DNA of 64,000 bases, from contig BJKQ01000004.1 of the NCBI GenBank assembly GCA_006538405.1, forward strand, positions 1,550,001-1,614,000, in the 5' to 3' direction. The DNA comes from Hansfordia pulvinata (lineage: Eukaryota > Ascomycota > Sordariomycetes > Xylariales). Under the pieces are notes generated by a model. The model did not search any database. It was not told the origin of the DNA and was given only the letters and a program-made list of their open reading frames with translations. The translations under genes were made by a program, and so were the position numbers. This document shows, one piece after another, positions 1 to 13,244 of this stretch (its first letter is position 1; every line of letters begins with the position of its first letter).

Positions 1-3000
1 TCTGCTTTCGATCAAGGGCGAGCAGCGGGAAAGTCACTCTGCTCAGCAACTGAGAAAGACTCTCCATGATGGTGGAGCTTTCCATGACGAGATCGCGGTC
101 CAGAAGCGCCAACAACGAGTTGATGGCGTACTTGTTGGCCTTGGAATCCTTTGCTTTGCCCTTTCGACTGAAAGTCCGTTTCATGGCGGAGCTGACAACG
201 TCATGCTCTGTCAAGAACAGAGATGGGACATGGACATTGGCTTCTGCCAGGTACCCAAGGAAATCAAGGCACTGTTGGACAATCATGAGAGGCGATGTCT
301 CCGAGCTGGTCGATACGTGTGTGCTAGGACCCACGCTGGTCAGCGACCTCTTCAAGCTTTGAGGGGTCTTTGGGTCCTTCTGGGCCTCCTTGGGTTGTTT
401 GGCCTTGATGGAGAGCTGAGCAAAGCTTCGCTCCACAGCATCCAGGTCCAAGGTTCCATCTTGCAGGATCTGCAAGAACGTGCTGATGATTTCAACCCGA
501 TTTTGGCGGTTCTCGCAAACGTCCTTGAGAACGTGTCGAAGAGAACTCTCCAATGATCCACCTTTGACATTGATGAACATGAGGCGAAGCAGTGTGGCAA
601 CGCCAGCCTTGTCCAGCATCTGGACCACAGTCTTGCGTTGGATTTTGTTGTCCGCTTCCGGCTCAGCGGCAGGGGGCGCAGCTTCTCGAGGACGGGCGGA
701 GCCGGACGGTGCTCTTTCGTGGTGTGCAATTGGATTTGTCGTTCGCACAAGTCGACGAGCTTGGGCAGCCATTTCGGGGGGCAGAGAATGCATGATATCG
801 GCGCCCTGGTCCATGAGAACTTGCTCGCGAAGGGCTGGGGGGAAAGTCATGAGAATGCTCGCGGTATCCATGTCTTGGGCTTCGACAGATTGCCCCGGAG
901 GAGCTGCCTGTCGTCTCGCCTCTTCGCGATCGCGGCGGCGCTGTTCGGCTCGTTCCTGTTGAACAATCTCGTGCCTCAAATCGTCAGGTAGAGCATCCAA
1001 GAACTCTTGGAAGACCTCAGTAGTTTCCCCCGTGCCTGGAGCCTCTCTGGCTTCTGCACGGCGGGTGCTGATTGTCTGCGCAATGACTTCCTCTCTGAAC
1101 ACCTCGGGAAGAGCCTCCAAGTAGTCTGCATCGATACCAAGTTCGGTGATGTCTACCTGGTCGCCCCGAATAGTAGTGAAAGCCCTTGGCTGTGCGCTCG
1201 ATGTACCGATGTCTTCTTGCATGGGTGCCTCATCTCGATTCTCGACGCCCTCCATTGCATCTGCCTCGGTACCGTCATCATCCTCGTCTTCCTGGCTGGC
1301 TTCAGGAGCAGTGGCTTCAGCCTGTACAGCAGCTTCAGCGGCCGCGCGCTCACGTTCTTCAGCCTCGGCCTTCTCGCGAGCTGCTTTCTCTTCGGCTGCC
1401 TTAGCCTCGTTGATCCGATTCTGCTCTTCTTCGAACTTCTTGAGCTCCTCTTGGTGCTTTTGCTGCCTCGCTTCTTCTTCAGCTCTGAGCATCTTTTCTG
1501 CGCGGATAGCCGGGGGAATGAGATGGGCAAGCAGGGCAGGAACTAGTCTGTTGACGCATTCGTGCTGCTGCGAACCGAATAACATTTTGGCTTCCTCGAG
1601 CCATCGGTCCTTGGTAGGTTCAGCAGAGAATTGCGTGGCTTGACTGGGCTCTTGGAACTGGTCTCTGCCCCGGTCCATTCGAGGTCGGCCTGGCATCTCG
1701 GGATAAGGCAGAGCAACTTCTCTAACGTCGCCATTGGGTCCTTGGTAAATCGAAAGGTGCAGCGCATGGCCGTGTCGACCACCAAGAGCCGGGAGTTGGG
1801 TGATCAAGTTGTTGATAAAGGACATGGGATTGTCCACGTCGCCCGACATCAGACCGCTGGGGAGGCCCAGACGAACCAAGTTCTCGGGGTTAGGAGGACG
1901 AGGGGGCCCGGCGGTGGATGCATCATTGTTTCTGCGCAACAGTGGGTTGATGCCATCTTCGTTGTTTGCAGCGCGGTGATCGTGGCGATGGCCGCCGCGA
2001 ATCATACCTCTGGGATCTAGGTTGTGTCAGTTTGAGATCCTGATGTTACGTGGTTCACTAGATCATCACCACGCTTGAAGCTCGGTGAGTACATACCACC
2101 AAAACGATGAAGTCCCCGAGGCAATCCGTGGGCATGAGGCCTAGCGCTGGCAAGCTCCATTGGGAAGGGGCTGCGAACGCCTTGACGATGTCTGTGGGGA
2201 TTGCCTCCAGCAGAGAGGAAGCCTCCTTCGTCAACGACCAGAGTATCCCAGCCAAGACTGGGGGCTGCGATATTTGGAGGGGGGGCCTCGTCTTGAAAGA
2301 ATTAACAACAATACCATGCAGAGAAATGATGAGACTTACTAGGATATTCCTCTTCATACGCATACTCGTCGTATTCATCCATCATGTCTTCTTCATCTTC
2401 CTCGTCGTCTGCGTACAATTAGTATCATAGCGCCAACCCAAATGAATCGATTACTTACCGTCATCTTCGCCCTCCAAGAAGCGGCCTTCGCCGCGTTCCT
2501 CGGCGTCGTTGATGTCTTCAATAGCTCGCATGATGGTGTCGAAGCGCTCGTCGGGTCCATCTATAACGTCGTCAAGCCCATGGACATGGTCTTCATCCGC
2601 ATCCTGGACTTCGGCTTCGTAATCAATTTCCTCTTCGCCATCTTCACCGGCTTCATCGCTGTCGCTCTCCCAGCCGGAAGCGCCGTCGTCTTCCAGGGGG
2701 TTGCCCTCGTCGTCGACAATCTCGATGCGATCTTCCATTTCATCCGAGTCGAGCTCTTCTTCTTCGTCACTGTCACCATCGTCTTCATCCATGTCATCGT
2801 CGTCGTCATCGTCGTCGTCGTCATCATCGTCCATAGTCACCTCGACAACGCCAAGGTCGCCAGGGAGGCCTTCGATAGGGCCCATGCCGTCGATGTCGTC
2901 GTCCTCATCGTCTTCGCTGACATCTTCTTCACGGTCTTCAGACAGATGACCCTCGTCGTAGTCCATCTCATCGTCGTATTCATCGTCATACATCTCTTCA

Positions 3001-6000
3001 TCGTCTGCAGGCTTGTCAGTAACGTTTAAAAAGGCTCCGTACGGTCGACGGGTAGACTGACCGTCTTCGGAATCTTCAGAGTAGTCCTCCTCGCGGTCCC
3101 TGCCAGGCTCCAGCATCCCCAACGCCGAGTTGCGATACAAGTCGGGAGTTTCTTCCCGATCCTCTTCCATCTCGGAGAGAGAAGAGGCCGAGGCGATCTC
3201 ATCCTCGACTGTCTCTTGGCTGGTGGCAGTTGGAAGGATGTTGGAGTGGCTCAAGTGGATGGCCGTGTTGGTCAGAATCCGGAGGACGCGAAGAGTGCAC
3301 TTAATAGTTCGCTTGACGGGTGGATAGGCCAAATCAATGTCCGCAATGGATGTTGTCAAAGCTCCGAGGTAACCCTTTTCATACATCAAGCGTCGGATTT
3401 GAGCTTGCGACCGTTCGGGAGATTCGCTCGGGGCACGCTGGGGCATTGGCGACTCCTTATCCTTGTCTCCCATCATGAGGTTCATGACTTCGGTGAGAGC
3501 GAGCATCTTCGTGTACCGCTGCTCAAAGGATTCGCCGGACGACGAGGCGTCCTTGTATGCTTTCAACACTGTGTCGAGTACAAATTTGCGAACGAAGAGC
3601 AGGTCAGGCTCATCTTCGTAGTCAAACCTGTCCCGCGTGCGGTCTGTTGGCTTTTCGCCGGTCTTGCTGACGAGAGCGACAAGGAGGCTCTGGGCTTGAA
3701 GTGCTGTCGCATACTTCTTCTTGCTAGCAGGAGAGTCGGTGTTGGTGTCCAGATGGTTGGAGTACAGGAGATCCGCGAGCAGGTAATTCAACACGCTGGA
3801 GCGAGGCTTGATAGGTGTGTTGGTCTGCAGAGGGGCGGCGCTTCGCTTGAAATTGATGAACTCCATCTTGGTGCGAGTGTAGCTTTGGAGAAGTTCTGAT
3901 AGGCAATGCAGAATGAAGCACCTGTAAATGAAGATGGGGTGTTCTTCGGGCTTGAAGGCGTTCTTGGCTTTCTTGTCCTTGGCGTCCTGTGATCGGCTCT
4001 CGGGTTGAGGCGTTTGATCGGCGCTTGACGCAGACTCATCACCCGCTTTGTCTGCCTCTTTACTGGGAGGCTCCTTGTCGTCGACTTCTCGGTAGTTCAT
4101 GAGCTCGCACAGCAAGAAGTGAACGACACCATCGGGATTCTCCAGAACTGGACGCTTAGCATCTTGCGCTGCTTTTGTGGCATCGGTCATTGGCTTGTCC
4201 TCGCCCTCAGTAGAGGGCTTAACATCCGATATGGACAGATCCTCGGTCGCCCTGACTGCAGGAGCGACGTCGTCTCTCGACGGGTCGTTCTTGTTTTGCA
4301 GCACGACTTGGTGACGGGTCTCCGCTGAGCCCCACCGGTGTAGCTTCAGTGTATCGTTGGCCACCTCAATGAAAAGCTTCGGTTCGCGGAGAGCCGCATG
4401 CGACATACCGCGCAGGAACGTGGCAGCATCGCCGCCTCGATGCGGTCGGGTTTCAAGGTACGATCGGATTTCGGTTCCCATGATTTGCTTGATCGTCTCC
4501 TCGTCCTCTATGACATGTCGGAGGACAGTCAAGGTGTGCGAGGTGATGCGTGATTCGCCCAGACGATGCGAGCCCATGCTGGATAGTTGTTTAGCCATGA
4601 CGAACAGCCTTTGCAGGTTCTTCTTGTCGCCAACGGTGCGAGCCGCAGTTCGATCGCGGGTCAGAATGACGAGGATTCGGAGCACTGCTACAGCGAGACC
4701 CTCTTCTTTACCAACACGGGGTAGAATCTCCAAGATCGAGTCAAGAAGGCTTTGACGACTGTCGTGAGCAACGTTGAGGTTCTTGGAGGGCCAAGAGAAA
4801 GGCTGAATGTGATCTTCCTCGCTTTCCGGGACCTTCCACTGGATATCACCAGGTTGTTCGTCGTCACTGAGAAGAATCTCAAAGATCAATAGAACATAGG
4901 GGATCCATGGGGGAAGTTCTTCGGTGGATGGGGACGCCGGCAGGTGAAGAAACTGCAAGAGCTCCTCAATGTACTCCTTGAGCGTGTCGACGTTGGCGGT
5001 GAAGAAGCCGCGCTCTTGCAAAAGAAGTGACAGCAGATGGGCATAAGCCGCAATGCCCCGCGCGTTGGTTTTGTTGTCTGCGGGATCTGACTCAGGGTCC
5101 ATCTCGCCAACGAAAGACATCAGGGAATGAATCAAAGTTGCCCCTATCTCTTGCTTTGCCGATGGGCTACTCTCAGGGGATATCCGAAGCAAGACAGCCG
5201 ATATCAGCTCAGAGACCTCATGGGTGGAATCCGGGTGAGCTCGAATGACATCCAAGCATCGATCGATCAGATTCTGCTTGAAGGCGGCGCGTTCCTTGTC
5301 AAGATCCTCGCAAGGCGTGCGATGGTCCACAATCTCTTCCGGTGGAGAATTGCTGGCCGCGTTCTGTGCTGGGCTTGTTGATGCTGAAGCTGCAGCATTA
5401 TTTTCTGCTGCTTGGAGGGGAGCAGAGGGGGTAGCTGTGTCCCGGTCACCAGACAATGCGGCAGCCTCGGTCAGCTCACCAAGGATGTCACCGCTACCAC
5501 CCGGCAGCAGGCCAGGCGGTAAATCGAGCACCATCTCATCCTCAGCAGATGTTGGGGGCGCGGCCTCGGCCGGCGCGTCTCCCTCGGCGACTGGCGCATC
5601 GTCCCCGGGAATCGGGTGCCGAGACCCGGCAAGGCCCTTGGAGTGCATCGAGCAGTATTCCTTGGCGGCAGTGTGGACCATGTTGGCGCGATACACGGCT
5701 TCTTGAGCCAAGTCCTCAGAGTATCCAGCATCGATCAGTTGTTTCGTTTCTTGACTAGTGGAAGACCAAGCGTATCGCAGTGGCTTTGCTTGGAGATACT
5801 GCGGTGGCGGAGTCTACACGTCTGTTAGTCACGATCACTTCATGATGTTCGCCATCGGATGGTCGGCGGTTGGATGGCCTTGACTTACTGGGTCTGCGCG
5901 GTGGTATGCAGTGCTTTCGGAATCGGCTAGCGAAATGAGCTTCAGGATGCCGACAGTCTTCGCTAGCATCGGAGCAGAAGCTTTCTCCACCATGTTGGAC

Positions 6001-9000
6001 TCCCAAATGTCACGCACAGCGGGCAGAATGGCCATGCGAAGCTCTACAAGCAGGTTGGGGCCAACTTGCGGCTCAGCACGCCTATCGGCACTACTGATAT
6101 GGCGCGAGAGAAGGTTAACCTGCTGCACGGAGTCGACCACAACTTTGCCGTTGACCATTGTGGAATACATGTCGAGAATCTTCTTGATGCCAATCTGCGC
6201 AAGCTTGGGCAGCGGGGCGTCTTCTTCAGTCTGATCCTTGGAAAGCTCGTCCTGGAACGTCTTGAGCAAATTCTTCAAGATGTCAAGCCCCCCTGCTTCT
6301 TGAAGGCAATCAGAACTGGCACAATCAGTTGACTGCCGCTGCGGTCTGATGGTCGGGCTGGAACAAGTTAGCGCTGGGAGCGATGAAATGGCTGTTTTGT
6401 GTGCTTACAGCTTGAGTGACGGTCAATGAGTGTTTCCTGGACCGCATGCAGAAGAGCCACCCAGTATCGGTAGTTCTGAACAGATTTCTCACCATCCAGG
6501 TTGTTGAACTGAGCAATCAGTGTTTGGGCGAGGCCCTCTGCAAGCTGGAGATGCCGCACTCGCGAATACTGATCACGCTCGCGGCGAATCAACAAAGCCT
6601 TGCCGAGATGCTGGATGAGAGGGAGAGTGGATGGTAGCAGCGCGCCAAGAACGGAGCGCAGAACCCGGCTGTTGCGGTAGGCAGGGCTGGCCTGCTCCTC
6701 TTTCGACGGCTCGGTTGGGGCGGCAATGTCGGCGGGACTCCGAGCTGCCGATGACAAAACCTCACGCAGCTGCTCATTCTCATCTCCTGGGAATATCTTG
6801 ACCAGTGCGCTATCCTTCGCTGTCCAGTGTCGAGGCAAGGTTTCCACCACTGCCATGTCCTCCAGGGTCGCGGCGCGTAGTAGAGGGCCAAAAGACTTGA
6901 CCAGCCGCTCGTAGTAGTCGTAAACGTTGACCGGGTACAAGATCATAGACTGCGAACGAGTTGAGTAGGGGAAACAATGCCAGAGCAGCTTGAACAGCAA
7001 CTGGATGTTGAGTAGAGCTTTGACGCGGCTAGTGCCTTCAGCGACTCTGCCATCGACCTCGTCATCGCCACCAGCGGCTTCCGCCGACACGAAAGCGGCA
7101 AAGAAAGAAATCGAGTCGGACGAGTGAAGGAATTGGTCCACAGCATCGAGTGAATTCTGGATCCGTCTGCACAGCGAGGGAAGGCCGATGATTGGAGAAG
7201 AGTCGATGAGGGAGGACAGCGCACCGAGAAGAGTCTTGCAGGCATGGCTTTCGCCAAAATCATGAGGAAGACTGGGCGCGGTGAGGATATCCAGCAGCAA
7301 CTCCACCCCGCCAGCCTGCACCATGTTCACCTTGAGACTGGAGTTGTTCATATACGACGCGAAGAAGTTGGCGCATGCAGACACATAAGGCACGATGGAG
7401 TCTGACACCGAGGTCGAGTCCGGGTTGCGCTCAACTTCTTGGGCTGTGGCATCTGCCATCTCAACGTCTTGGTCAGGACTCGAGTCATCTGCTGATTTGT
7501 TGCCGACCATCTTCGCACCCCAGCCAGGCCTTTCGGCCTTGACTCGTGTGAGATGAGCAACCCGTGCGATCATGTCGATTGCGGCATTAGAAATGGCAGG
7601 CCGAAGCAGTGGGTGGTGCCTTGCCAGCTCGTCGAAACTGATGCCCATGCTTTGTGCAAGGTCAGGATCCATCGCCATGATGCGGACATGCTCGGGGCTC
7701 TCGAAAATTTCAAAGTAGCTGTCGAAAGCTCCGGATGAAAGCACCATCTTCATTCCTTGTTGGTTCAGGCAAATGGCGCTCAAAATATTGGGCATAAAGG
7801 TGACTGCATCTGCTGAGGGCAGAATGCCGTGAGCCAGCGGTCCTTCGCGAGGCGCTTCGAGCATCTCGGCAGTAGGAGGATGGGGACGCGCATCGGACTC
7901 GATAATGTCGGATGGCTGAGATACCGCCGGTGCCTCGTTGCCATCATTATCGGGTTCCGGTGGCGGAGGTTCCGACAAAACAGGCTGATCGGGTGCAACG
8001 GACCGACCTGTGACAGCTTTGAGGAAGCTTTGCACAAGACCGGCTTCAGAGATTGCGGCAAAACTGGTCGGGTCATTGTTCAAGAAATCGCTCAGGATTG
8101 TCACCGCATTAGTCCAGACCAGAGAGCCGAATTCGTGCATGTTCTCAATAATTTCGCGTATGCTACCGAGCAGCGCCGATTTGTCCACGAGATTTCTCAG
8201 AACGCGGTCTGTGTTGCCGCCGTGCATCATGCTGTTGTGCATCAGGTGGTGGATGAATTTAAGCAGGAACTTGAGGTTCTGCTGTTGGTAGAAAGGAATC
8301 TGGTAGTCGACTACTTGAGAGCGATGGTTCTGCGGCGTCCCTTTACCATCAACAGCGAGCTTCCGAGCCAGGTCAACCTCGTGGGTCACCAGGTTCGTGA
8401 TAGCCTCGAGGCCATCCGCGCTGATCAGCGTCTGGAGGGAGCTCTGCACGTTGTACACGAGGCTGTCCAAGAACCCGACTAGGGTGCCGTAGGTTCTCTC
8501 TGCCACGTTTGACCTTATCTTGAAAATCTCAACCAGAACGTCCAGGAGACCAGCCGAGATGATTTCGGGCATGTTGCGGGTCGAGCTGTTAGCCATCGAC
8601 ATGGTGATGTTGAGAGTCAATGAGAACAGGTTGTCGCGCCACTCGTCCTGGACGGTCCAGCGGTCGCCACTGTCGTCCTCCTTCATGTCAGCCACGGCTT
8701 TGCGGATGACATAGAGCAAGACACCGTGATTGACGGTGGCGTTCAATGCTGAGAAGATGTCGGCCATCCTGTGGTGGAAGTTGGCTATGGCTTCGAGAAG
8801 AGACAAGGCGATGGCCTGCAGATCGATCGGCACCTGCAGCGAAGCGTCGGTAGACGGGTGGACCAGTTCCGCAAGCTGATACACCAGCTGGAAACGCCGA
8901 GGCTCGTCATGATCCTGCCTGAGAACCTTTTCAAGGAACGTGTTGTCGTTGTGGATGTAGGCCAGGTTCTGGATGGCGAGCAGACGAACCTTGAGGGCTT

Positions 9001-10312
9001 GCTGCCGGGTCTCAGTTGGTCCAGTCAAGGCCTTGGCGATCCGGAGTCTGTTGAGAAAGTCGTACTTGGCTTCTTTGGGCAGATCTTCCGGCATGCGCTC
9101 AAGAAGCTGGTAAGTGGAGCTGGAAACCACAGTGGACTGGGGAATCTCGACGACTCTCTGGCCAGGGACGCTGTTTCTTTCGTGCTCATTCGTTGGGGTT
9201 CTGACCACGGAAGATGGCGAGTCGTCCGCAGTCGCAAGTCGACCTGATCGAGGCGTCGAGCCTGCGCCGGTGGCAGTGTTGCTGCGACGGAGAGGGGTCG
9301 GCGTGGACGGCGTAGACGAGGCACCAGGCCTGTCGATCGGCTGAGGAAGAGCGGGCGGGGCCTGCGCCACAGCGCTCTCGGGTGCAGGATAGTACGTGAC
9401 CTTGACATCGCCCCATCCATTCCACCGCACATCGGCCCCTGAACTGTCCGGGGGGTTTGCCTTGACGATAGCACACAGGTCGTTCGCGTACATGATGGCA
9501 ACGTTCTTCGCTGCCAAAGCATGTGCCTTATCCTTGTCCTTGGACTTGGTAGCCGAGGTTGGCGTCGATAAAGAGACCGGCGCAGTCGACTTGACAATGG
9601 GTGTCTTGATGAATGGCTGCGCCATCTGCTGCACGCGGTCCAAGTCGATATTGTAGTGATTGGACAGGAGAGCTGTGTGGACCTGTCTCGTGTGGACGCC
9701 CATGCGCTTGACTGAGGCTTGGTACCGCTGGGCCAGCTCAACGCCGACCTGGAGCGTCGAAGATATGACGCTGAAGTCTGTACTGTTGAGCAGATTATTC
9801 AGGTAGGCGCTGCTGGCGTAGATGCTTCGGTTCCCGCAATGATCCAGGAGCATCTGGGTGAAGTCGAGAATGGAGATGATCAGAGCGCAGTCGCCATCTT
9901 GCCCGTAGCCGAGCTCGGCCAGTTTGGCAGCCCTCTGCTGGCGCTGCTCGGCCTGGTCGGCGTTGACATCTAGCTTGTAGGCGATCAGAACTTCGCAGTC
10001 GAAATCCTTGGTCTGGGGACCATCCGACAGGTTGTAAGTGGCGCAAAAGAACTCAAGAATGTCATCGAATCGGTTCAAAAGGGGGATCCAGTGGTACAAG
10101 TCGCCTCGAGGGAAGGGCCATCGCGTCGGGAAAGTGGCGAGGATCTTCGGCAGAACGGGCAGAGGGACCGTCGAGGCCTCGTCAACGAATTGATGAAGCC
10201 ATGGGGACTGCGGGGTTGGTCAGCTCTGCAACAAAAGATGCGGGTACTTTCCTCGGTGGCTTACCAGCGTCTCCTTGTGCTTGGGTTGGATGGCCTTGGT
10301 TATCTTTCCCAT
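1..10312 (-). CDS. tom1: TOM1/HUWE1-type HECT E3 ubiquitin ligase, N-terminal part (3' end outside window)
   Basis: Giant E3 ligase whose family ubiquitinates excess histones and ribosomal proteins and affects mRNA export. Seven exons, read downwards: 10312-10265, 10207-6409, 6357-5889, 5813-2459, 2408-2340, 2291-2097, 2016-1. About 3,300 residues are present; the HECT catalytic domain should lie beyond base 1. The start gives MGKITKAIQPKHKETL followed by SPWLHQF and RWPFPRGDLYHW, the conserved opening of fungal Tom1. DUF908/DUF913 armadillo-like repeats fill exon 2. A UBA-like segment (ETKQLIDAGYSEDLAQEAV) lies near residue 1460. A long Asp/Glu tract is coded around 2480-3000. The last exon carries the Glu/Arg-rich coil and DUF4414 ubiquitin-binding region (ADYLEALPEVFREEV). 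Odd: the frame slips by one base at the six-C run 6288-6293, between VPVLIAFK and GGLDILKNLL. The family is certain; small exon borders are less so. Confidence 0.93.
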
Positions 10313-13133
10313 GATGGAGACTGGGGCGGCAGAGCCGCAGCTTGGGATGATGAGACCCCCTCCAGTTCCACCACGCTACCAAGCTTCGTTGCCTTGGCAA
10401 TGTGTGCAGCTTCGAAGGGCGACTCAAGTGTACCAACAGGGCCGGGAATATTCTGGCCGTGGGATCGACAGTTTGTCGGCCAAAGTCGTGGAGTGTCGGG
10501 TATCGTGGCGTGGGGTGTGCTCCGTATTGGGAACCGGTGGCGGCAGCGAACCAGACGAAGTCACGCTCGGTTGTGCAGTGAGTAAATTCTTAGGTCCGAC
10601 GCGGGTTCAGGGTAGATGTGTGATGAGCAAGGCACGGAGTAGGCCAGAAGAGGCGAAGGGGCGGAGGGATAGTGTTGGGGGAGGTGGGCTGGAGAGAGAA
10701 AGTGAAGTGAGGCTGCGAAGCGAAGAGGCAGACAGGCGAGTGCAGGTCGCCGGGTGCTTCTTTGATCGCAGCGACACTAGACGACGAGATGCTGGTTTTG
10801 GAGCTGCCCGAAAGGAGCGGAAAGGAACGAAGCAGCTTGAGGCGTTCCCGGGCCTATGCGTGATGCAGGTGGAGGTGCAAGAGAGGGCCGGGTGAGGTGG
10901 TGAGGTGGTAGCTGTGGATGTTGTTGGGTGAGGTCAGCGCGGGCAGCGTTGCCAGCACGGGACGGCGGGAGTCACCCATGCAAGGTTGCACCGAGATTTG
11001 CTGGTAGGTATGACGCCCAGAGGCCCCAGGCATTCAATCCCGGGTGGGACGTGAGGTACCTCGATGGGCCGGGCGGGCAACCGGGCGAGGTACTTTTCGA
11101 TGCATCCCCGCACGTACCGGGCAGGAGCACCAGGCCAATCCATGAACGGATTCCGGACGGCGGCAGCCCCCGAGCGCACGCCCGAGGGCGGCCAGACAGG
11201 TCCTACACCACGAAGCGGGCGGGCAAACAGGCACTTGCGGCTCAGCCTCAGCGATGTATCTCGCCCGAGGCCCTGTTTGTACTTCCAGCTCGAAGCTTTG
11301 GCCACCGAGCACCGACGGCGCTTGCCTGCCACTCGACCCCACTTGCCCGCCCTGTTGTGCCCGCCTCAACCTGTACGGAGTACTCGTACGCGAACGGATA
11401 ATCGATCGGGTAACTTGGGCACCTCCAGGGCGGCCTTCTGCGTTCTTGGCTGGGCAGGGCAAAATGGGAAAATTCGGAGTCTATTACGCCCCTTTGATCC
11501 TGTTGGGCCTGCGAAAGCCGCTCGTGACAATAGCTCATGGGCGAGTGTCGGCTTGGTCAAGCAGTGCCGCTACAAGGCTTGATATCACCGGTCCTCCACG
11601 TTCCGACCACCAGGCTACGCGTAATGGCAAGGAGCCAACATGAACGCGCAGGTAAGCAGACCGGAAACTTGGTACGGATTCCTCAGCATCGCTGCTGCTA
11701 GCGAAGCAGTATCACGTGTTGGCTTCGACAATCTTGCCAGAAATCGGGTTGTACACTGGCACCAGGACAATACCTGGAGCGGACATGTGTGTACCTCGCT
11801 CACACTGACAATATCGCCCTGACGATCCTGGTCTGGCAAGCGAAACCTACCAAAGTCGGTCAGTCTTCGACATCGGACAAGCATGCTGGAGGGCGGTCTC
11901 CGAACTACGTACTCGTAGAGCATGTCGCCAAATGCGAGTACTCGTACAATACAAGCGCAACTGCCCATTGGGTATTCTGGCACTGCAATGTGCCAAGTGC
12001 CGTCATCATGTCCAAGTACTGTACGTAATGATCACGAACCAGTGGCAGTCTGGCAGCAGAGGGACCATACAGCCTTTGACCGATTCTTGATGGTTGTAGA
12101 TCTAACCCAGACCCTGTTTGCCTCAAGTTGATGTACAAACCGACCGGCGCACCACCAGCTGGTCGCCCCGGAGATCGCTCGTAGATTTCGAGGATTCTCA
12201 ACGGCTGTTGTGCGCCTCTGCTCTTCAATCGCGCTATGCGGATAGAGCTTCGTCGAACAGGCGGATCACAGGTACTTGTAGGGAGGCAGACGGCCACTAG
12301 CACCTCAGACCTGACTGCCCTTGCACTAACCAGCGACTGTCTTCTCAACGTTTCCTTGGCGTCTCGAGCGGTAGTTGCCGCCCGATAGCCGCCCCGGGGA
12401 GGAGTTGACCCCACGCCTGGAGAATTCAACTCCGAAACCGTGTCTCGTATTGGCACGAGACACAGGGCCAGCGAGGCATACCTTTGACTACATGTATGGT
12501 GGGCAAGCCTAGGGGCTTACCGAGGTACCTTTGGGATGTTGAGCCATCGTCGCGAGGCGCCTCCGCACGAGTTACGTTGACCACGTCCACGATGCATGTC
12601 TGCAAAGGCATGTCCCTCATGACTCAGATCCCACAGATGGAGCAGGAAGAGTTAAGATACTAAAATTTTCTCTCCAGCTAAGCATTAATCCGGCTCGACT
12701 TCCCATGCAGCCTCAGTAGCCATCTCGCAGTCGCAGTCGAAAAAGTTAAATGTGAATAAAGAATCTCTTCAAATTGGTTTTAGGACAATGGGAGGGTGGG
12801 CAAAGCGTAGGTGACTTGTCAGAATCGTACATGTCATGAGACATGGCACAAGCTCGAGGCCATGCGGGATAACCCGCCGAGTCGAGTGCTTTCAACTTTG
12901 TGAACCGGACATAATACGAAGACTCGTACAAGGCGGCGGGGCAAGCACTATGCTGTCTTTGAGGTGTTGTCACCCTCCTAATGGCTGGACAAGAGCGCAA
13001 AAGGCCCACGGAAATTGAAAAGAAATGTCTCCTCCATACCCGTTGGCTAGTACGGAGTATGTGACTGCCGAGGAACGACCAGATGCGTGCAGTGGTCTTA
13101 TCCACACATAAGACCCCAAAAACTCATCAACCC
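10313..13133. other. Intergenic, TOM1 promoter side
   Basis: No reading frame here has protein character. The first several hundred bases are the presumed TOM1 leader and promoter. Copies of the dispersed TACTCGTA motif occur at 11381, 11910 and 11939. Nothing else can be supported. Confidence 0.5.
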
Positions 13134-13204
13134 GGGCTTGTGGTTTAGTGGTATAATACTCCCTTAGCATGGGAGTGGTCCGGGGTTCGATTCCCGCGAG
13201 TCCA
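13134..13204 (+). tRNA. tRNA-Ala (anticodon AGC), T-stem one base short
   Basis: The acceptor arms GGGCTTG and CGAGTCC pair across seven positions (with G-U pairs) and are followed by discriminator A. The anticodon stem CTCCC/GGGAG encloses loop TTAGCAT, giving anticodon AGC at 13166-13168. The D-arm is of the GTTTAGTGGTATAAT type, and the T-loop TTCGATT is canonical. The CCA end is not encoded beyond the normal last bases. The 3' T-stem strand reads CCCG where five bases are needed to pair with CGGGG, so the gene is 71 nt, one C short (run at 13193-13195). A T5 Pol III stop follows 35 nt downstream, which argues for a functional gene with a base-call error rather than a dead copy. Confidence 0.85.
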
Positions 13205-13210
13205 TCGCTA

Positions 13211-13227
13211 GGCGGTTAAATTCCGCC
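13211..13227 (+). other. Small hairpin in tRNA 3' trailer
   Basis: GGCGG and CCGCC flank a seven-base AT loop (TTAAATT) between the tRNA and its terminator. It would fold in the tRNA precursor trailer; a function is not evident. Confidence 0.4.
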
Positions 13228-13239
13228 ATTGTACCAACC

Positions 13240-13244
13240 TTTTT
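13240..13244 (+). terminator. Pol III terminator of tRNA-Ala
   Basis: First run of five T after the tRNA, 35 nt past its 3' end; a standard RNA polymerase III stop signal. Confidence 0.7.

Noticed and set aside
2700..2840. GTC/GAT repeat considered as an independent microsatellite
   Set aside because: It codes the Asp/Glu tract of TOM1 in frame, an expected feature of that family.
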